A DNA stretch of 36,702 nt from Hypsibius dujardini (GCA_001579985.1 LRSR01014194.1:4360-41061), one strand, 5' to 3'; shown: positions 1 to 15,047, counted from the stretch's first letter. Notes: a model not told the origin generated them from the letters alone. Numbers and translations: made by a program.

Positions 1-101
1 GCATTGTGCTAAGAGCAACTTTTTTCAACTCACATAATCTCACCTCCCTAAATAAGATTGCAAGTGAATCTCAAGTCTTTTCCTTTCTTTGGAATCCTAA
101 A

Positions 102-1870
102 ATGGCTTTTGGAGTTTATCCGATAATCAAGCTCAACTGGGCCTGGCGTCTTCCTTTTCCCACTTGCTACTCTGCGACATCCACACGGCTTTGGCAAACC
201 AAATTGCGTCAATTCTCTTCAGGTGAGTGATGCGGCAGCATAAGAAACTACCTAATATCGTCGGTATTATACCGGCATTTTTTTCGATATACTTATTTCT
301 TCGTCAGTTGATTGATTGAATGATTGTTTTGCTTTCGTTAAGCCTGCTTTGATTGTTCAGGTTACCTTTCCTCGTTCGACAAATTGTAATTAACAACCGT
401 CACTCATTTTTCACATTTTTCTCCTAGATGTACCGCAGACAGTGCCTGTAGGAAGAGAGGCCAAGGCAGCCTCGTCAGTGGAGAAGGCATTTTTTCAGCC
501 TCAGGTGCAGTCTTTGCTGCAAAATCTGACCGGACGTTTAACTGAAAAGGTTTTTGGACGCCGACAAGTCGCAAAAATTCGCACCTCTCACATTCGTTTG
601 CTCACCGATGAAGAATTGGACAAGGTAAGCGGAAAAAAGGGTAACCGGGCAACCTCCAACCACCTAGACATTTTATGTGCTCTGACTGGTCGGTTGATTG
701 ATTGACTATGTCTCCTAACATAATGTTTTCTTTCACTAATGTTTAACTTGATTGTAGGCGAGGAGAGAAAAGCTGAAGGAAGTGGACATGGTGCTGCAGA
801 TGCCGCCTGTCATGGCAGAGCGTCAACCGTGCGAGGAGGTGATCGTGGAAGACCCTCGTCTAGAAGAATACAATTCAAGTCGGCATGTCTTTGTGGACAT
901 TACCTACGGCGTTAAACCAAGAGTAAGGAAGAAAGAAGAAGAAAACACTTTAGGGTTTTGATCTTGAGTCTCTTCTCCTTTTTTATAGAAACGATATATG
1001 GTAGTGAGGGAAACAAATGGAACGCTAAGAAGAGCCAGTTGGGAGGAGAGAGACAAGCTCAACCAAATCTACTTCCCCATCTCAGGTCGATCCATTGACT
1101 TTCCTTTAGTCTTCGAGGACGGAAACCTCAAGGTAAGACGCAACCCTCATCTCCGGCTGTGGATGGTGATAACAAGTGCATTATTCTCTTTAGGCGGCTT
1201 TGGATCGAGGCTTTCATCACAACATACTTGACAGAGCGTGCATCCAGTTTGAACCTGATGACCCTAATTTCATTCGGGTAAGAGTGAGGGAAGCAAGTTA
1301 ACTTCCTTGACTTTCTTGGTCAGCCTATCTTCCCTCTTTCTTTGGCAGATTTGCCATACCGTTTACGACAGCATCAATGACAATCGCAACTTTTCTCTTC
1401 TGGAGTCCACTCGACATATGGGTGGCCTCATCTTCCGTATTGTCTCCATCGGGAAGCCTGAGAACTACCTCATTTACTTGCTCCAGAAGGACCGGTAAGT
1501 TGTTGAACCTTCTCTTTTTCTTTCAACTCGCCTTTCATATTTCCTGCGTCTTTCAGCATGGATTCAGTGGTGGATCTCCTAACTCTCCACTACATCATCC
1601 ACCCGGAAGGAGCTGAAGAATTTGCCTCAATTTTATCTTCCAACGATGATGGCGGTCCATTAGCCGCGCTGAAGGTACATCAATCTAGTCAACACCTCCT
1701 CCTTCACTGACCACTCTCTAATTTCATGTCTTTCCTTCTCATTCCAGCATTTTATCAAAAGCTCTGGCCAAACACAGGGCAATCTCCAATTAGCCATGCA
1801 AGCGTATCAAGAAGACCAGCGGCAAATGCAAGAAGAGGAGCGCGTAGAGGACAGACGATCTGCTGGGTAG
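102..1870 (+). CDS. MRPS22: Mitochondrial small-subunit ribosomal protein mS22
   Basis: Structural protein of the mitochondrial 28S ribosomal subunit. Eight exons: 102-222, 428-624, 758-922, 989-1132, 1194-1277, 1349-1494, 1557-1674, 1748-1870. All junctions are GT-AG and the sum is 365 aa, against about 360 aa for human MRPS22. The first about 40 residues are rich in Arg, Ser and aromatics with few acids, as expected of a mitochondrial presequence. Family stretches recognised from memory include MPPVMAERQP, VFVDITYG, VVRETNGTLRRASWEERD, YFPISGRSI and LLESTRHMGG. The start at 102 is chosen because it opens the presequence; an in-frame non-ATG extension upstream exists but is not needed. The gene converges on CUL2, with 257 bp between the stops. 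Introns 1 and 2 carry sense-strand TTGATTGATTG repeats. Confidence 0.93.
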
Positions 1871-2127
1871 AAGCCATATATTTTTAATCCCATTCCCTTT
1901 AAACGGTATGCGACTAGATGAAAAGAATACATGTACATGTCAAATGAAAATAAGAACAACTCCACCAAACAGATAAAAACCATATGGCGACCACAAAAGG
2001 GGTACAAAGAGAAAAATGAGAAGGGAAACCGTCCACTGTCACTCAAGGACAGGCAGACAATAGAATAACAGAGAACCTGCCAGAGAATCCTCTTGGCACT
2101 TACAGTCATATATATACGCGATGATAA

Positions 2128-5920
<3,793 letters not shown>

Positions 5921-6425
5921 AGAGGGAGAATGAGATTTAGAATGTCAAAATGTCAACAACACTTTCCTTTCTTACATCACCTTCCCCCCCCCAAGCGCCC
6001 CGCTTGGGCGTGGTTGCGGGCAAACAGGACCCCTGGCCCCTGACATAACTGATTTTTTAGAATTTAAAATATCCTATCGGCCCTATTCGATTTGGATGCT
6101 CGGAAGCTGAAGTCTTATTTATGCTGGTTTTTCGGTCAAAAAAACAACACTCAATCCCATGTCATCAATCTAGATCGTGGGAGGTGTAACTGTACTCGCG
6201 CTGCAATAAGGCGGACTGATTGATTGATTGATTGGCTGTTTCCGGTGAGTTTCCGGTCCAAGTGTCTTTTTTCTTCCTCGTGACCACAAGAAAGAGATAC
6301 TGCTACACAGGAGAGTTGTGTTATTAGCCATCGCCAGCAGAAGGAAGAATGGAGGACGGGCTGCATCCACCTTCCATCCCATTAAGAAATTCTATAGAAT
6401 TGTCCAGGTAGGAAATACTCATAAT
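5921..6425. other. Intergenic region upstream of CUL2
   Basis: No intact gene seen. It contains a C-run (about 5986-5995) followed by a small inverted GC-rich stretch, and a TTGATTGATTG tract at about 6217-6234. Just before the inverted-repeat element, the + strand reads FHPIKKFYRIVQ and runs into a GT at about 6408. This resembles the start of a J-domain and might be the first exon of the DNAJC28 relic, but that is speculative. Confidence 0.4.
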
Positions 6426-7131
6426 GGGAACATCCGTTAACGACGTCAGTATTGTTTAGAGGGTGGGTGGGGGGCGAAAAATACCTGACGAACTGTGACT
6501 GTACGGTATGGGGGTAGACCGGCGTCCTGACGTCAGCTTTGGGGAACCCAGCAGGCTTAGAAATGATTAGTTTTGGAATTTCTGCGGCAATTCCTTTTTT
6601 TCGAGTATACACATCCTGGGAACATTTTAGCGACTAGACACTTGGATGCTGCTGAAACCATTCGATCCCCGTTCGATCCCAGTTCGAAGTATGCGGCTCT
6701 GCCGTTGGATTACTACTACCCCTCCTTACCAAAGAGTGGGAGATTAGATCGCATGGTCTGCAAGACGCGCGGCGCATACTTACAACGCAGGTCGCCCGTA
6801 AAAATCACCGCTGTGCGCCGGATGACCAGGAAGAAGACTACGAAGATATGAGTGATGATGACGAGGTCGCTGCTCATGTACCAGCGTCGCCCGAGGATAT
6901 CTCTATCATTTGACGGACTGGCTGCGTAGCGACCTGGTGGAAGACAGGCCCAATTTGGAGTGATAAAGATACATTTCAGGGGTTTTTTTGTAATGGAAGG
7001 GGTCTTTTGGTTTGTGACGTCAGAAACTGAAGATCCACGGGGTGTTCAAAAAATTCTGACGAACTCTGACGTTAGGGGAGAGGGTAGAGGGTCGTCTAAT
7101 AAAATGACTGACTTCATTAACGGATGTTCCC
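6426..7131. mobile_element. MITE-like element with terminal inverted repeats
   Basis: The first 15 bases, GGGAACATCCGTTAA, recur as a perfect reverse complement at 7117-7131. The inverted match extends with mismatches to about 25 bp (6426-6450 against 7107-7131). Both ends are flanked by the tetranucleotide TAAT (6422-6425 and 7132-7135), which looks like a target-site duplication. The 706 bp interior has no transposase that I recognise, so this looks non-autonomous. Internal GTGACGTCAG/CTGACGTCAG motifs and TGACGAACT words near both ends add sub-terminal symmetry. A + strand open stretch (about 6573-6850, continuing shifted to 6913 with an acidic DDQEEDYEDMSDDDEV segment) could be a captured fragment. 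Confidence 0.7.
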
Positions 7132-7189
7132 TAATTGCAAGTGACTTTGACTTGTTTATGGGTTGTTGCGGATCATTCATTGAAGTTGA

Positions 7190-8330
7190 TTGACAGACCT
7201 TTCTACCGTATTGGCATTTTGCTGAGAACGGTACAGTACCATCCCGATAGTTGAGACATTCCGGACGAAGAGAAGTTTAAGCAAGCGCAGGAGGCGTAAG
7301 TGATTGTTCAAGGATCCTTTGAACATTTTCCCTTTTTTTCGATAGGTATCGAGCGATTATTAGTGGGAGGAAGTGAAAAGGGAAATGATGTTTGATTATA
7401 AAGCGCCCGCACACCGACAGTAAATGTACATGTATACAAATCCTAGTTACCTCTCCAACGAAGGTCTCGGATACGAAACGGTCTTTCAGGTATTTTAAAC
7501 AACTTCGAAAAGGCCGTCTAGCAGCTGTGATGAGGGAGATACCTCCTCCTTTTTACAGCATCAGCGACAGTAGCGAAACTTTAAACTCCAACTAGAAGAT
7601 GGAAAAGTCCTTCCGTTACACCGAATACGCGCTGGTGAGAATGAACCGACAGGCCACTAAACAACCCATCTCATCCAATCCATTATGAAAGGGGGAGATT
7701 TTGCTAACCTGCCGGGCGCTGGAAAGCCATTCAACAATAACACCAATTACAATCACATGAAGAAGGTTCGTATTAATAGCAATGCGTTACAACGTTTCAT
7801 TAACCTATTATTAATAACCTAGTGATTGATTTTAGGCTTTCTTCCAGAATAGGCCGTTTCGGCAAAAGAAATGCAACACTTGCGAGGCCAAATTAAGAAG
7901 GAAATGTTAGAACGGCGAGCGGATTTAGGAGAGACGATGAAACCGGAAGTGAAGTAAAAGTGGACGCAAGATATCTTGGTTAACTACACCGGCAGACTGG
8001 CCGAAATCAAGATTAAAATTTAAAAGTTCAACCTGATTGCTCCCACTTGAGCTGACCGCTTTTGCCGAACGGATCAATGGCGGGGAAGAATGGAAAGAAA
8101 CGCTGACTGAAAAGAGAAAAGAGGCAGCTACCAGGGCGTCCTCTGTCGGTAGCAGTCGCCAAGAGCGCCAGGATAAGAAGAAGCGCAAAGCGGAATCTCA
8201 GGAGGACGAGACGCCGAGCATCTGGAACTGGCTTTCGGCTTCTTATGACTATATTAGGTCTGGTGTTGGCAGTTGCACATTGGAGTGTAAAGTAATAATA
8301 AATTATGCTTACGAGAAGCGGGTAGGGTGA
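7190..8330 (+). pseudogene. DNAJC28: Decayed DNAJC28 (J-domain + DUF1992) gene
   Basis: Pieces of a DNAJC28-type co-chaperone are readable in order but in different frames. They are: a J-domain HPD (YHPDS, 7240-7251), EEKFKQAQEA then YRAIIS, YLSNEGLGYETVFQ (about 7440-7485), KQLRKGRLAAVMREI, HLIQSIMKGGD plus FANLPGAGKPF (DUF1992 core, about 7675-7735), KEMQHLRGQIKKEML (about 7868-7910), RLAEIKIK and KFNLIAP (about 8000-8040), and a C-terminal SIWNWLSASYDYIRSG. A canonical intron (7296-7345) is retained, so this is not a processed copy. Breaks: TGA right after HPDS (7252-7254), frameshifts near 7485, 7670 and 7865, and TAA/TAA/TGA stops between about 7955 and 8051. No parallel intact copy is in the window. 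Order and spacing match the family as I know it. Confidence 0.8.
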
Positions 8331-9451
8331 GAGCATGTCCTTCCTACTTATGGAAGCGTGAGTAGCGATTTAGAGTTGGTCAACTCATGTGACTGAATTT
8401 ACGTTGCTCATCTCATCTATTGAGAGGAAGAGTAGCAGGGAAGGTCCTTTAATTAAATCCTTCTTTATTTGTACGTACTCGTAGAAAGTTATAAGACAAG
8501 GTTAGATGGCCTCTCCTTCCTTTCCCGGCAGTTTAGATGGCTTTAAAACGGAAGTGTCCCTGGTGATGGTGTTGGGGGAATGGGGTGACTGCACAAGTGC
8601 GATAAGAGCAAATGTCGATGGAAGGACAAGACAAGACTGTACTCGTACATGAAAAAAGGAAGAGGCCCAGATGAGAGTTATTGGCTTGCAAAATAAACAC
8701 CATCCAAGTAAGCAAGCCTGCTTGCCGGCCGCGCCCCATGTCGAATCAAAGTCTGTCGCCCTTCTCAATGAAAAGGCTTCCCCGATGGATGGATCATCCA
8801 TGAGGCATGAGGCGACAAGACGGCAAGCGCGCCACTTTACAGGCAAAAGAGAGAGGAAGGAAGGGAGGAAGGAAGGAAAAAGATATTAAGGAGGAGAAGG
8901 GAAGAAAGGCCTTAATTTTTGCCGAAAGGGAAAGTGACATCTGGCGCTGTCTAGACTTCTTCCTGCAGTATAGGGATGATTTTGGTTTGAACATTTTTAT
9001 ATCGCCGGAAGCTGTATTGGCGGTCCGAGGTTGCTTCCTGACTGTTGTGGCTTGCTTGCTTCCGGGATATTTGACTAAGGGCAGAGACAGAGACTGCTGG
9101 CCAATCCCTTTCCTCTCTTTCCTTTCCTTTGGGTTGCGGGTCGCTCCGGCTAAAGGCTTAAAGTGTCATTTGTTTGCAGGGTTCTCTCTTCCCTTCCCTT
9201 GACTTGGTTTGGGTTCGTTCCTTCGGCTTTCATCTCTCGTCTCGTCTCGTGTCGAGTGTCGAGCCGGACGCGCGTAAGTAAGCCTTCCTTCCGTTAATCC
9301 TGACCGAGTGTCAAGCTCAACTTTTTCGACATTTTTTTCTGCTTATCAAATAGTCATTTATCAATGCCGACTAACAAAATTGTCTTGACAGAGACCTTTT
9401 TGAAGTGTCCTTTTTGCAGAATGAAACTTTGAGGCGGTTACATTGATTATA
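8331..9451. other. Gene-poor region and upstream region of the K2P channel
   Basis: No coding region is supported. It holds a purine-rich tract (about 8846-8912, GGAAGGAAGG-like) and, at its 3' end, a pyrimidine tract with TTTTTGCAG ending at about 9420, 32 nt before the channel ATG. That last site looks like a 3' splice site in the 5' UTR. Confidence 0.4.
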
Positions 9452-12400
9452 ATGCGGAAATCGGGAGGCCTTGAGGTGGCTAGACATCATCACGGCCACG
9501 GCCATCATCGACATGGACATACCTATGGATGGTGTGATCGAGTGTGCTATCTCAGCGAGGACAACGCAAGGTTCCTCCTGTTAGTCTTTATTTTGGCTGT
9601 CTATCTCACCGTAGGAACCGCCATATTTTACTTCTTAGAAGTCGATCAGGTACTCATGTAGTCCTGCACTACGGGAGGGAGGGAGGGTTATTCAATTAAA
9701 TGTTGTCTTCCTTTTCATATATTGCAGGACAAAAAGAAGCGGCTCGATTATGAGTGGTTCTGGGGTAATTTCTCCACTAAATACCGGGACGTCATTGAGG
9801 AGAGCGACCTTAACGCGCTGATCGAAGCCAGCAGTCTTTCCTACCTGCCCTTTCAGTCTCGACCAAAGGTAGACCTTTATCAAAGTTTCTACCTCGCCTT
9901 CACAGCCTGTGCCACCATTGGTAAGATTATACCTTAGACCTTATTCAGCGGTTGTTCAATAGACACCAATCAACACCGGTCAAAATGTAAAACGGTCCTT
10001 GGTGTTGCTTGTTTGTCATTTAACAATCCAAATGGAGTGATAAACCTTGATGATGGATTGCTAATGTGTAGCATCTAAGTCTCAACCCTTATGGTAAAGT
10101 GCGAACCTCCATTTTGCATATTTTATTAAACAGGAAGGTGTGCTCCTTCATCTCGGCACAACGTTTGCTTGGAATGTTTGTGCAGGGATTAATTAATAAT
10201 TTACACCATAAGAAGGTACCGCTGATTAGTGATGCTCTCAAGGAGAAGATGGTTGTTATTCTGCTAAAGTAACGGAAGGAAGTGAGCGAGCCCTCCATCT
10301 TTGGAGGATCCCCCGGGAGTGCAACTGTAATATAAGAGAGAATCGAGCGGCAAAGAGGGACGGGAGGAGAGGGCATAATTATATTAGGATTGCGGCTCGA
10401 CGCGAGCTAATAGTTGCTTGATTGGGGAACACATTAAATCGACATCCTTCTTTCTTCCTGCTGCTGCCTGCATCATCATCATGGCCGCAGTCCTTGCTCC
10501 GCTTTTCCTATATTGTTGACTGAGAGCCCTTTTCCGGGAGAAAGTTCCTGCCTCCATGTACTGGCGATGATATAGTATTGTATTGTGAGGGTCAGCTGTT
10601 GCTGGCGTTCCGCATGATGCCCATTTGCGTTGGTGAAAAGAGAGGACAAGTGGGAAGCAACTACTGCTAAAGTGCTTTTCATCCATCCCTAATTGCTGTA
10701 GGAATATTAACATTTTTCTGCCCCAAAAAGCAGTAAGTAACACACACAAAATTCGGCAAATTTAAACTCAACTCTACACATTTCATTATAACTATACAGA
10801 ATAAAGTTAGCGGTGGAGGGTCCCTTGCTTATGTTATCATGTGACAAGTTGATGTATTTCTTACCAAAATCTTATTTCAGTGGTCACGAGAATACGGAGA
10901 TGTTTCTCAATTTCACTAAATTTAGCTGTTCTATTTAATTAATGAGAGTAACTATTTCTAACGAGCAAATCAAGTCAATCTCATATTATCCCAAGTTCAA
11001 TTTAAAATGGACTGCAATGACCACAAATATTTTTGGAGGTCGGTAGGCGGCGCTATAGCTCTTTTCTCTCGCTCAAGAGCTTGAGCTTGACTCTTGGCCC
11101 GTTCACTAAATTAACAATACAGACTTGGCAAAAAATGTAATTTGAAAGATTTTGGTATTTGACTGCGGAAAGTAGTCCGTGGAGCCACTGGGCCACACTA
11201 AAGATAACGGGTATGCGCTCTAAAAGAAGGAAACCTTTCTCCATTGTAATGACCAAAAACGTAATCGCATCTTGGTTTATTGACTTTGAAATGTGTTATT
11301 TAGGTTTCGGACACATGGTGCCACAGACGACATCCGCACGTGCCGTTATGATCATCTACGGACTGTTTGGGTGAAAAGAGGAGATTATCAACCACGTGAT
11401 GATAATGTTTCTTCCTTGTGATTAGAATTAATGTGTCATTTGTAGGTGCTCCGCAGCAATCCTCTTTTACAATTTATTTTTGGAACGGATCATAACCCTT
11501 TTGGCGCTGGTTCTCCGGACCGTTCACGAATACAAGCGGAGGAAAAGAAGTACGGCAGTAGTAGACTTCTTTTCCTCATGATGAGTGTACTAAGCGAGGA
11601 ATTGTGTTATATTAGACTTGCTGGAGATCACCACCAACTCCACATCACAAAACGGCACCCGCCGAAATTCAATTCTTTCAAACAGTTCCAGTGATTCATT
11701 GGAGAACTGGAAGCCATCAGTGTACTGGGTGATGGTCTGCTTGTTTTGCCTCGTCTCCGTGATAGCTCTCACTGCCAGCGCCCTCTTTGCCAAGATGGAA
11801 GCATGGGACTACTTTACTGCCCTCTACTTTTCCTTTGTATGTGCTGGGATGTATTATAAATCCTAAGCCATTCTGATAGTTAAATCACCCTTCGTCTTGA
11901 AGGTCTGTTTCGCCACCGTCGGATTCGGGGACGTCGTCACTGCAATAAGTACTATACACAAAACATTCAACATTTACCAAGCATAAATCTCTTTTCTTAG
12001 AGGATGACTATGGTCCCGGAGACCCCGCCTACCGATTGGCCAATGTCTTGATCATCATTGTGGGCACGTCGAGCCTCTACAGCCTCTTTAACGTTGTTAG
12101 CATAATCATCAAGCATGGCTTGAATTTTACCATCAAGAAAGTAAGACATGCACTTAGTATCCATCTATCTCCTGAGAAAGGGCAACAACTAAACTTTGCT
12201 CATTTTGTTTGTTAAGATGGATCAGCAGTGCTGCAAAATATGCTGCCGGCATGTTAACCGTGCCCATAAAACTCTGACCAGTTACCGTCGAAACGCCATC
12301 TCACTGCCGGGAAGTACCTCAGCCACACTGGTCACAGCCACAACTCGAGAGGGGAATAATAATGTCAATTCAACGCGTATGATGCTCGGTAGCGCGGAAC

Positions 12401-12744
12401 GCAGTTACTCGGAGGAGGAAAATCAAATCATCGATGTCAGGGAATTCCTCGCTAATAAAGTCTCCCTGGCCGTTATGCAAAAGGTCAAGGTTATATTAAT
12501 ACAATTCTCCTTTTAAGTTTTGTTTTAATCGAATTTTCTGTTGCAGGATCTGCATGATAGTGCCAATCAACGGGGTAGAACGACAGTTTCAGCACCGTCA
12601 TGGCATCATTCACGCCACTACAACAATCATCGTAATTCACAAACCAAAGCGGAAGACGATTTCACCCCTACCGCCAATATTGATTCCTTAAACTCCATCG
12701 GCCCCTTGGCCATTGTACAGCACACTCTCAGAGATGATGACTAA
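9452..12744 (+). CDS. KCNK13-like: Two-pore-domain K+ channel, THIK (KCNK12/KCNK13) type
   Basis: Background K+ channel of the plasma membrane. Nine exons: 9452-9649, 9728-9920, 11304-11370, 11446-11549, 11616-11836, 11903-11948, 12001-12140, 12217-12483, 12547-12744 (477 aa). Membrane plan: M1 about 41-62, first filter TIGFGH (about 129-134), M2 about 143-168, M3 about 223-246, second filter TVGFGD (266-271), M4 about 288-313, then a cytosolic tail of about 160 aa. The segments GLFG plus LFLERII after M2 and SLENWKPSVY before M3 are THIK-like. The 1,383 bp intron (9921-11303) splits the glycine codon of the first filter, an intron position I recall as conserved in K2P genes. Odd: a His-rich N-terminus (residues 12-23) not known to me in vertebrate THIKs. 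The 3' end overlaps the convergent gene at 12787. Confidence 0.92.
9921..11303 (+). other. Long intron of the K2P channel
   Basis: At 1,383 bp this is much longer than the other introns here (typically 50-100 bp). Both strands were read; no coding exon, RNA gene or recognisable repeat was found. A short CTGCTG/CATCAT simple tract lies at about 10456-10482. Confidence 0.6.
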
Positions 12745-12786
12745 TAACATCTTTATTCATAAAAGAAATGTTTATTAAAATACTCC

Positions 12787-13578
12787 CTAATACCACAAGG
12801 TTTGTCCCTTAACGGACATGATAGTTAATGATCCATCATCGTCCACTACTCCGTTGTTACCACAAAAGAATTGCACGTCCCCCATTGGCTTCTCTCGACT
12901 ACATTCAACCTTGGGTGCTCCTTGACGAAGAACTCCTCGCAGATGAGGAGGGACATTGTGACAGCCGACAATCGTTGGGTCTTGCTCTAGCAGGTCGCAG
13001 GGGTTAGTCTTGGTGATGGACCAGGTAACGTAGGGACGAAAGTCGATGAAGCTTCCATTGCGAGACTCGGTCCCGAGAAAGTGGAGATCATTGTTGATTT
13101 TATCAAAGACTAAAAAGTTCAGATTGGGTGAAGGACTGACAGAGTTGCCGATACAGATTCTTCCGTCAGAGAGGGAGCGAATATTTCTAGTCACCGGGCC
13201 TCCGGAGAGTCGTAGCCTCTTGTCCTTGCATTTGTTGGAGGGAGTGGGCGTGGCAGTCGCAGGCGGAGGAGCTTCCTCCATATTTGTCTGGGCTGCTTGG
13301 CTTTTGTCGAGTTTATATCTTTCGGTCAACTGGAGGATTCGGGCCTTCCTTTCATTGTACATGCCATTGACTTGCAAATCCAATTCAACCGATATCCCCA
13401 TTTTGTCCGTGCCTACGTAATCAATCAAATTAACAAGCTTTAATATTAGCCATAGACACGTGTGCTAGACACCTGTACCTCCGACTCCGGGTGAAAATGG
13501 GATGCCGACACTTTTGGCCACCCATTGTCCAAGAATGGCGAGAGCCAGGATAGGCATTATCCCTATCAGGCATGTCAT
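12787..13578 (-). CDS. Secreted or membrane-anchored protein of unknown family (paralogue A)
   Basis: Two exons, 13578-13479 and 13412-12787, joined in phase: 241 aa. The N-terminus (MTCLIGIMPILALAILG) is a signal peptide or anchor. A charged, helix-prone stretch with an Ala/Pro/Thr-rich linker (about 85-100) follows. The C-terminal about 120 aa is clearly homologous to the divergent neighbour at 14052-14855. Shared blocks are ICIGN, FLGTESRNGSFID, RPYVTW, RGVL, VECSREKP, VQFFCG, VDDDG and the terminal TLWY. Four Cys align between the two proteins, suggesting disulfides. I do not recognise the domain. Two AATAAA signals on the minus strand lie at 12776-12771 and 12757-12752, so the 3' UTR must run into the convergent K2P transcript, whose stop is only 42 nt away. 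Confidence 0.85.
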
Positions 13579-14051
13579 GCTGGCAAATTAACCAACTCAA
13601 CAACGGGGCAACAGAAGGGTCTACCTTAATTTCTTTGCAAGTTGAAACATATTATTGTGAGACCGGCTTTCGCCGCTCTATGCGAGGTCATATCAGTTAC
13701 AATAGCAATAATAATCTTTTTCCTACCCGACTTGACGATATGGTAAAAAGCGGTGTCATTGTCATTATCATCGTTAACAATCCAAAGGGGAAGATTTATC
13801 GATTGATCGAATCCGGTCCATAATTCCATATTTACAGGGCACTTAAGTAAATGTTTCCTCGGTAGACCGCGTTCGATTAATCTCAAATATTTGTTTATTT
13901 AGCAATAACCATGAGATAATAATGAGAGATTATTTTCACAAACGGCAGATCTAAAGGAAATAAAAAGAGATAATATCGAACGGTAGGCGGTCTTGAAGGT
14001 TAGCAGTAGCAGTTAGTGTTGAACAGTATTTTATACTGTCTTGCCACTGAC
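13579..14051. promoter_or_regulatory. Shared intergenic interval of the divergent secreted pair
   Basis: 473 bp separate the two start codons of head-to-head paralogues, so this interval must contain both promoters. No specific motif is claimed. On the minus strand, TTTGCCAG lies 1 nt before the ATG at 13578 and resembles a 3' splice site. Confidence 0.5.
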
Positions 14052-14855
14052 ATGAGTTCCTCAACAGCTATCATTTTCATTCTTCTTGGCTCTTTCCTCA
14101 TTGTGGGAACAAGTTTGGAGGCGGTAGTTTGTGCACCAGGTAAGTGAGTTGCTTCTGTAGGCAGTTTATGTCACTCTCCATACTGTACAAGAGAACTCAC
14201 GAATATCCCATAAGTATCACATGTATCAGGTTGAGGAAAGATAGACGACCTTGACAATTCAATTCGTGGAACCCTGCCTGTCAACCGCATCTCCGAACAA
14301 CAAGGGATCCTCAGTGGAGTATTTCCCGGCCATGATAAAGCAGAGGTCTCTCTCCCGGTTCTTCCGAGCTCTATCCGAACATCAACAGTCAAGATTCCAG
14401 CAACTGCGCTCTTTTCATGTTCCAAAAAGACCTTACGTGCAACGGGTAATTTGGTAGAGATTAATCTCCCTTCCACTCCCGACGGCATCATTTGTATCGG
14501 CAACAGGGAGAATCCCTCACCTAGTCATAACTTTATACTCTTTGAAAAAGCCGATGAGGAGTTGACCTTCCTCGGGACAGAATCTCGCAACGGAAGCTTC
14601 ATCGACTTGCGTCCCTATGTGACATGGGTTTTATCAATGAGTTCTGTGTGCGAAATGAAACCAGGCTGCAAGAAACTTCCTCCGCATATGCGGGGCATTC
14701 TCCCACCCTCCAATGCGACCAGGGTGGAATGTAGCAGGGAGAAGCCTAACGGGGAGGTGCAGTTCTTTTGCGGTCACAATGGAGCTGTCGATGACGACGG
14801 AGCGCTTACTATTTTGACTATACTTCCTGACAGGACCGAAACTTTGTGGTATTAA
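14052..14855 (+). CDS. Secreted protein of unknown family (paralogue B)
   Basis: Two exons, 14052-14139 and 14236-14855, giving 235 aa. The signal peptide (AIIFILLGSFLIVG core) ends near VVCAP, next to the only intron. The middle region (about 30-105) is Ser/Thr/Ile-rich and not alignable to paralogue A. The C-terminal about 120 aa shares FLGTESRNGSFID, RPYVTW, HMRGIL, VECSREKP, VQFFCG, VDDDG and the final TLWY with it. The acceptor used (TTGAG, 14235) avoids a stop that a nearer AG would expose; this is the weakest point of the model. AATAAA signals sit at 14880-14885 and 14917-14922. Function unknown; conserved Cys and secretion suggest an extracellular role. Confidence 0.82.
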
Positions 14856-14879
14856 TATTGGCTTCATCAAAATAGATGC

Positions 14880-14922
14880 AATAAAAAGAGTATTATATCT
14901 GTCTTGTCTTCCCAGCAATAAA
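14880..14922 (+). terminator. Poly(A) signals of paralogue B
   Basis: AATAAA at 14880-14885 and again at 14917-14922, 25 and 62 nt past the stop codon. Confidence 0.6.
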
Positions 14923-15047
14923 GTTTAAGTCAGCACTTACAAGCGCTCTCTTCACTCATGTCCGAGAGCTCAAGAGGTCATAGTTAACACGGAAGAATAG
15001 AAGGAATTTATCCGAGATCGCGCACCGCTAGAAAATAGTCAATGTCC

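Noticed and set aside
6573-6913. + strand ORF inside the inverted-repeat element as a gene
   Set aside because: No recognisable domain, needs a frameshift to continue into the acidic segment, and lies wholly within the element; noted only as a possible captured fragment.
8807-9202. 131-codon + strand ORF before the K2P gene
   Set aside because: Driven by a purine-rich low-complexity tract; no family resemblance and no splice or start context.
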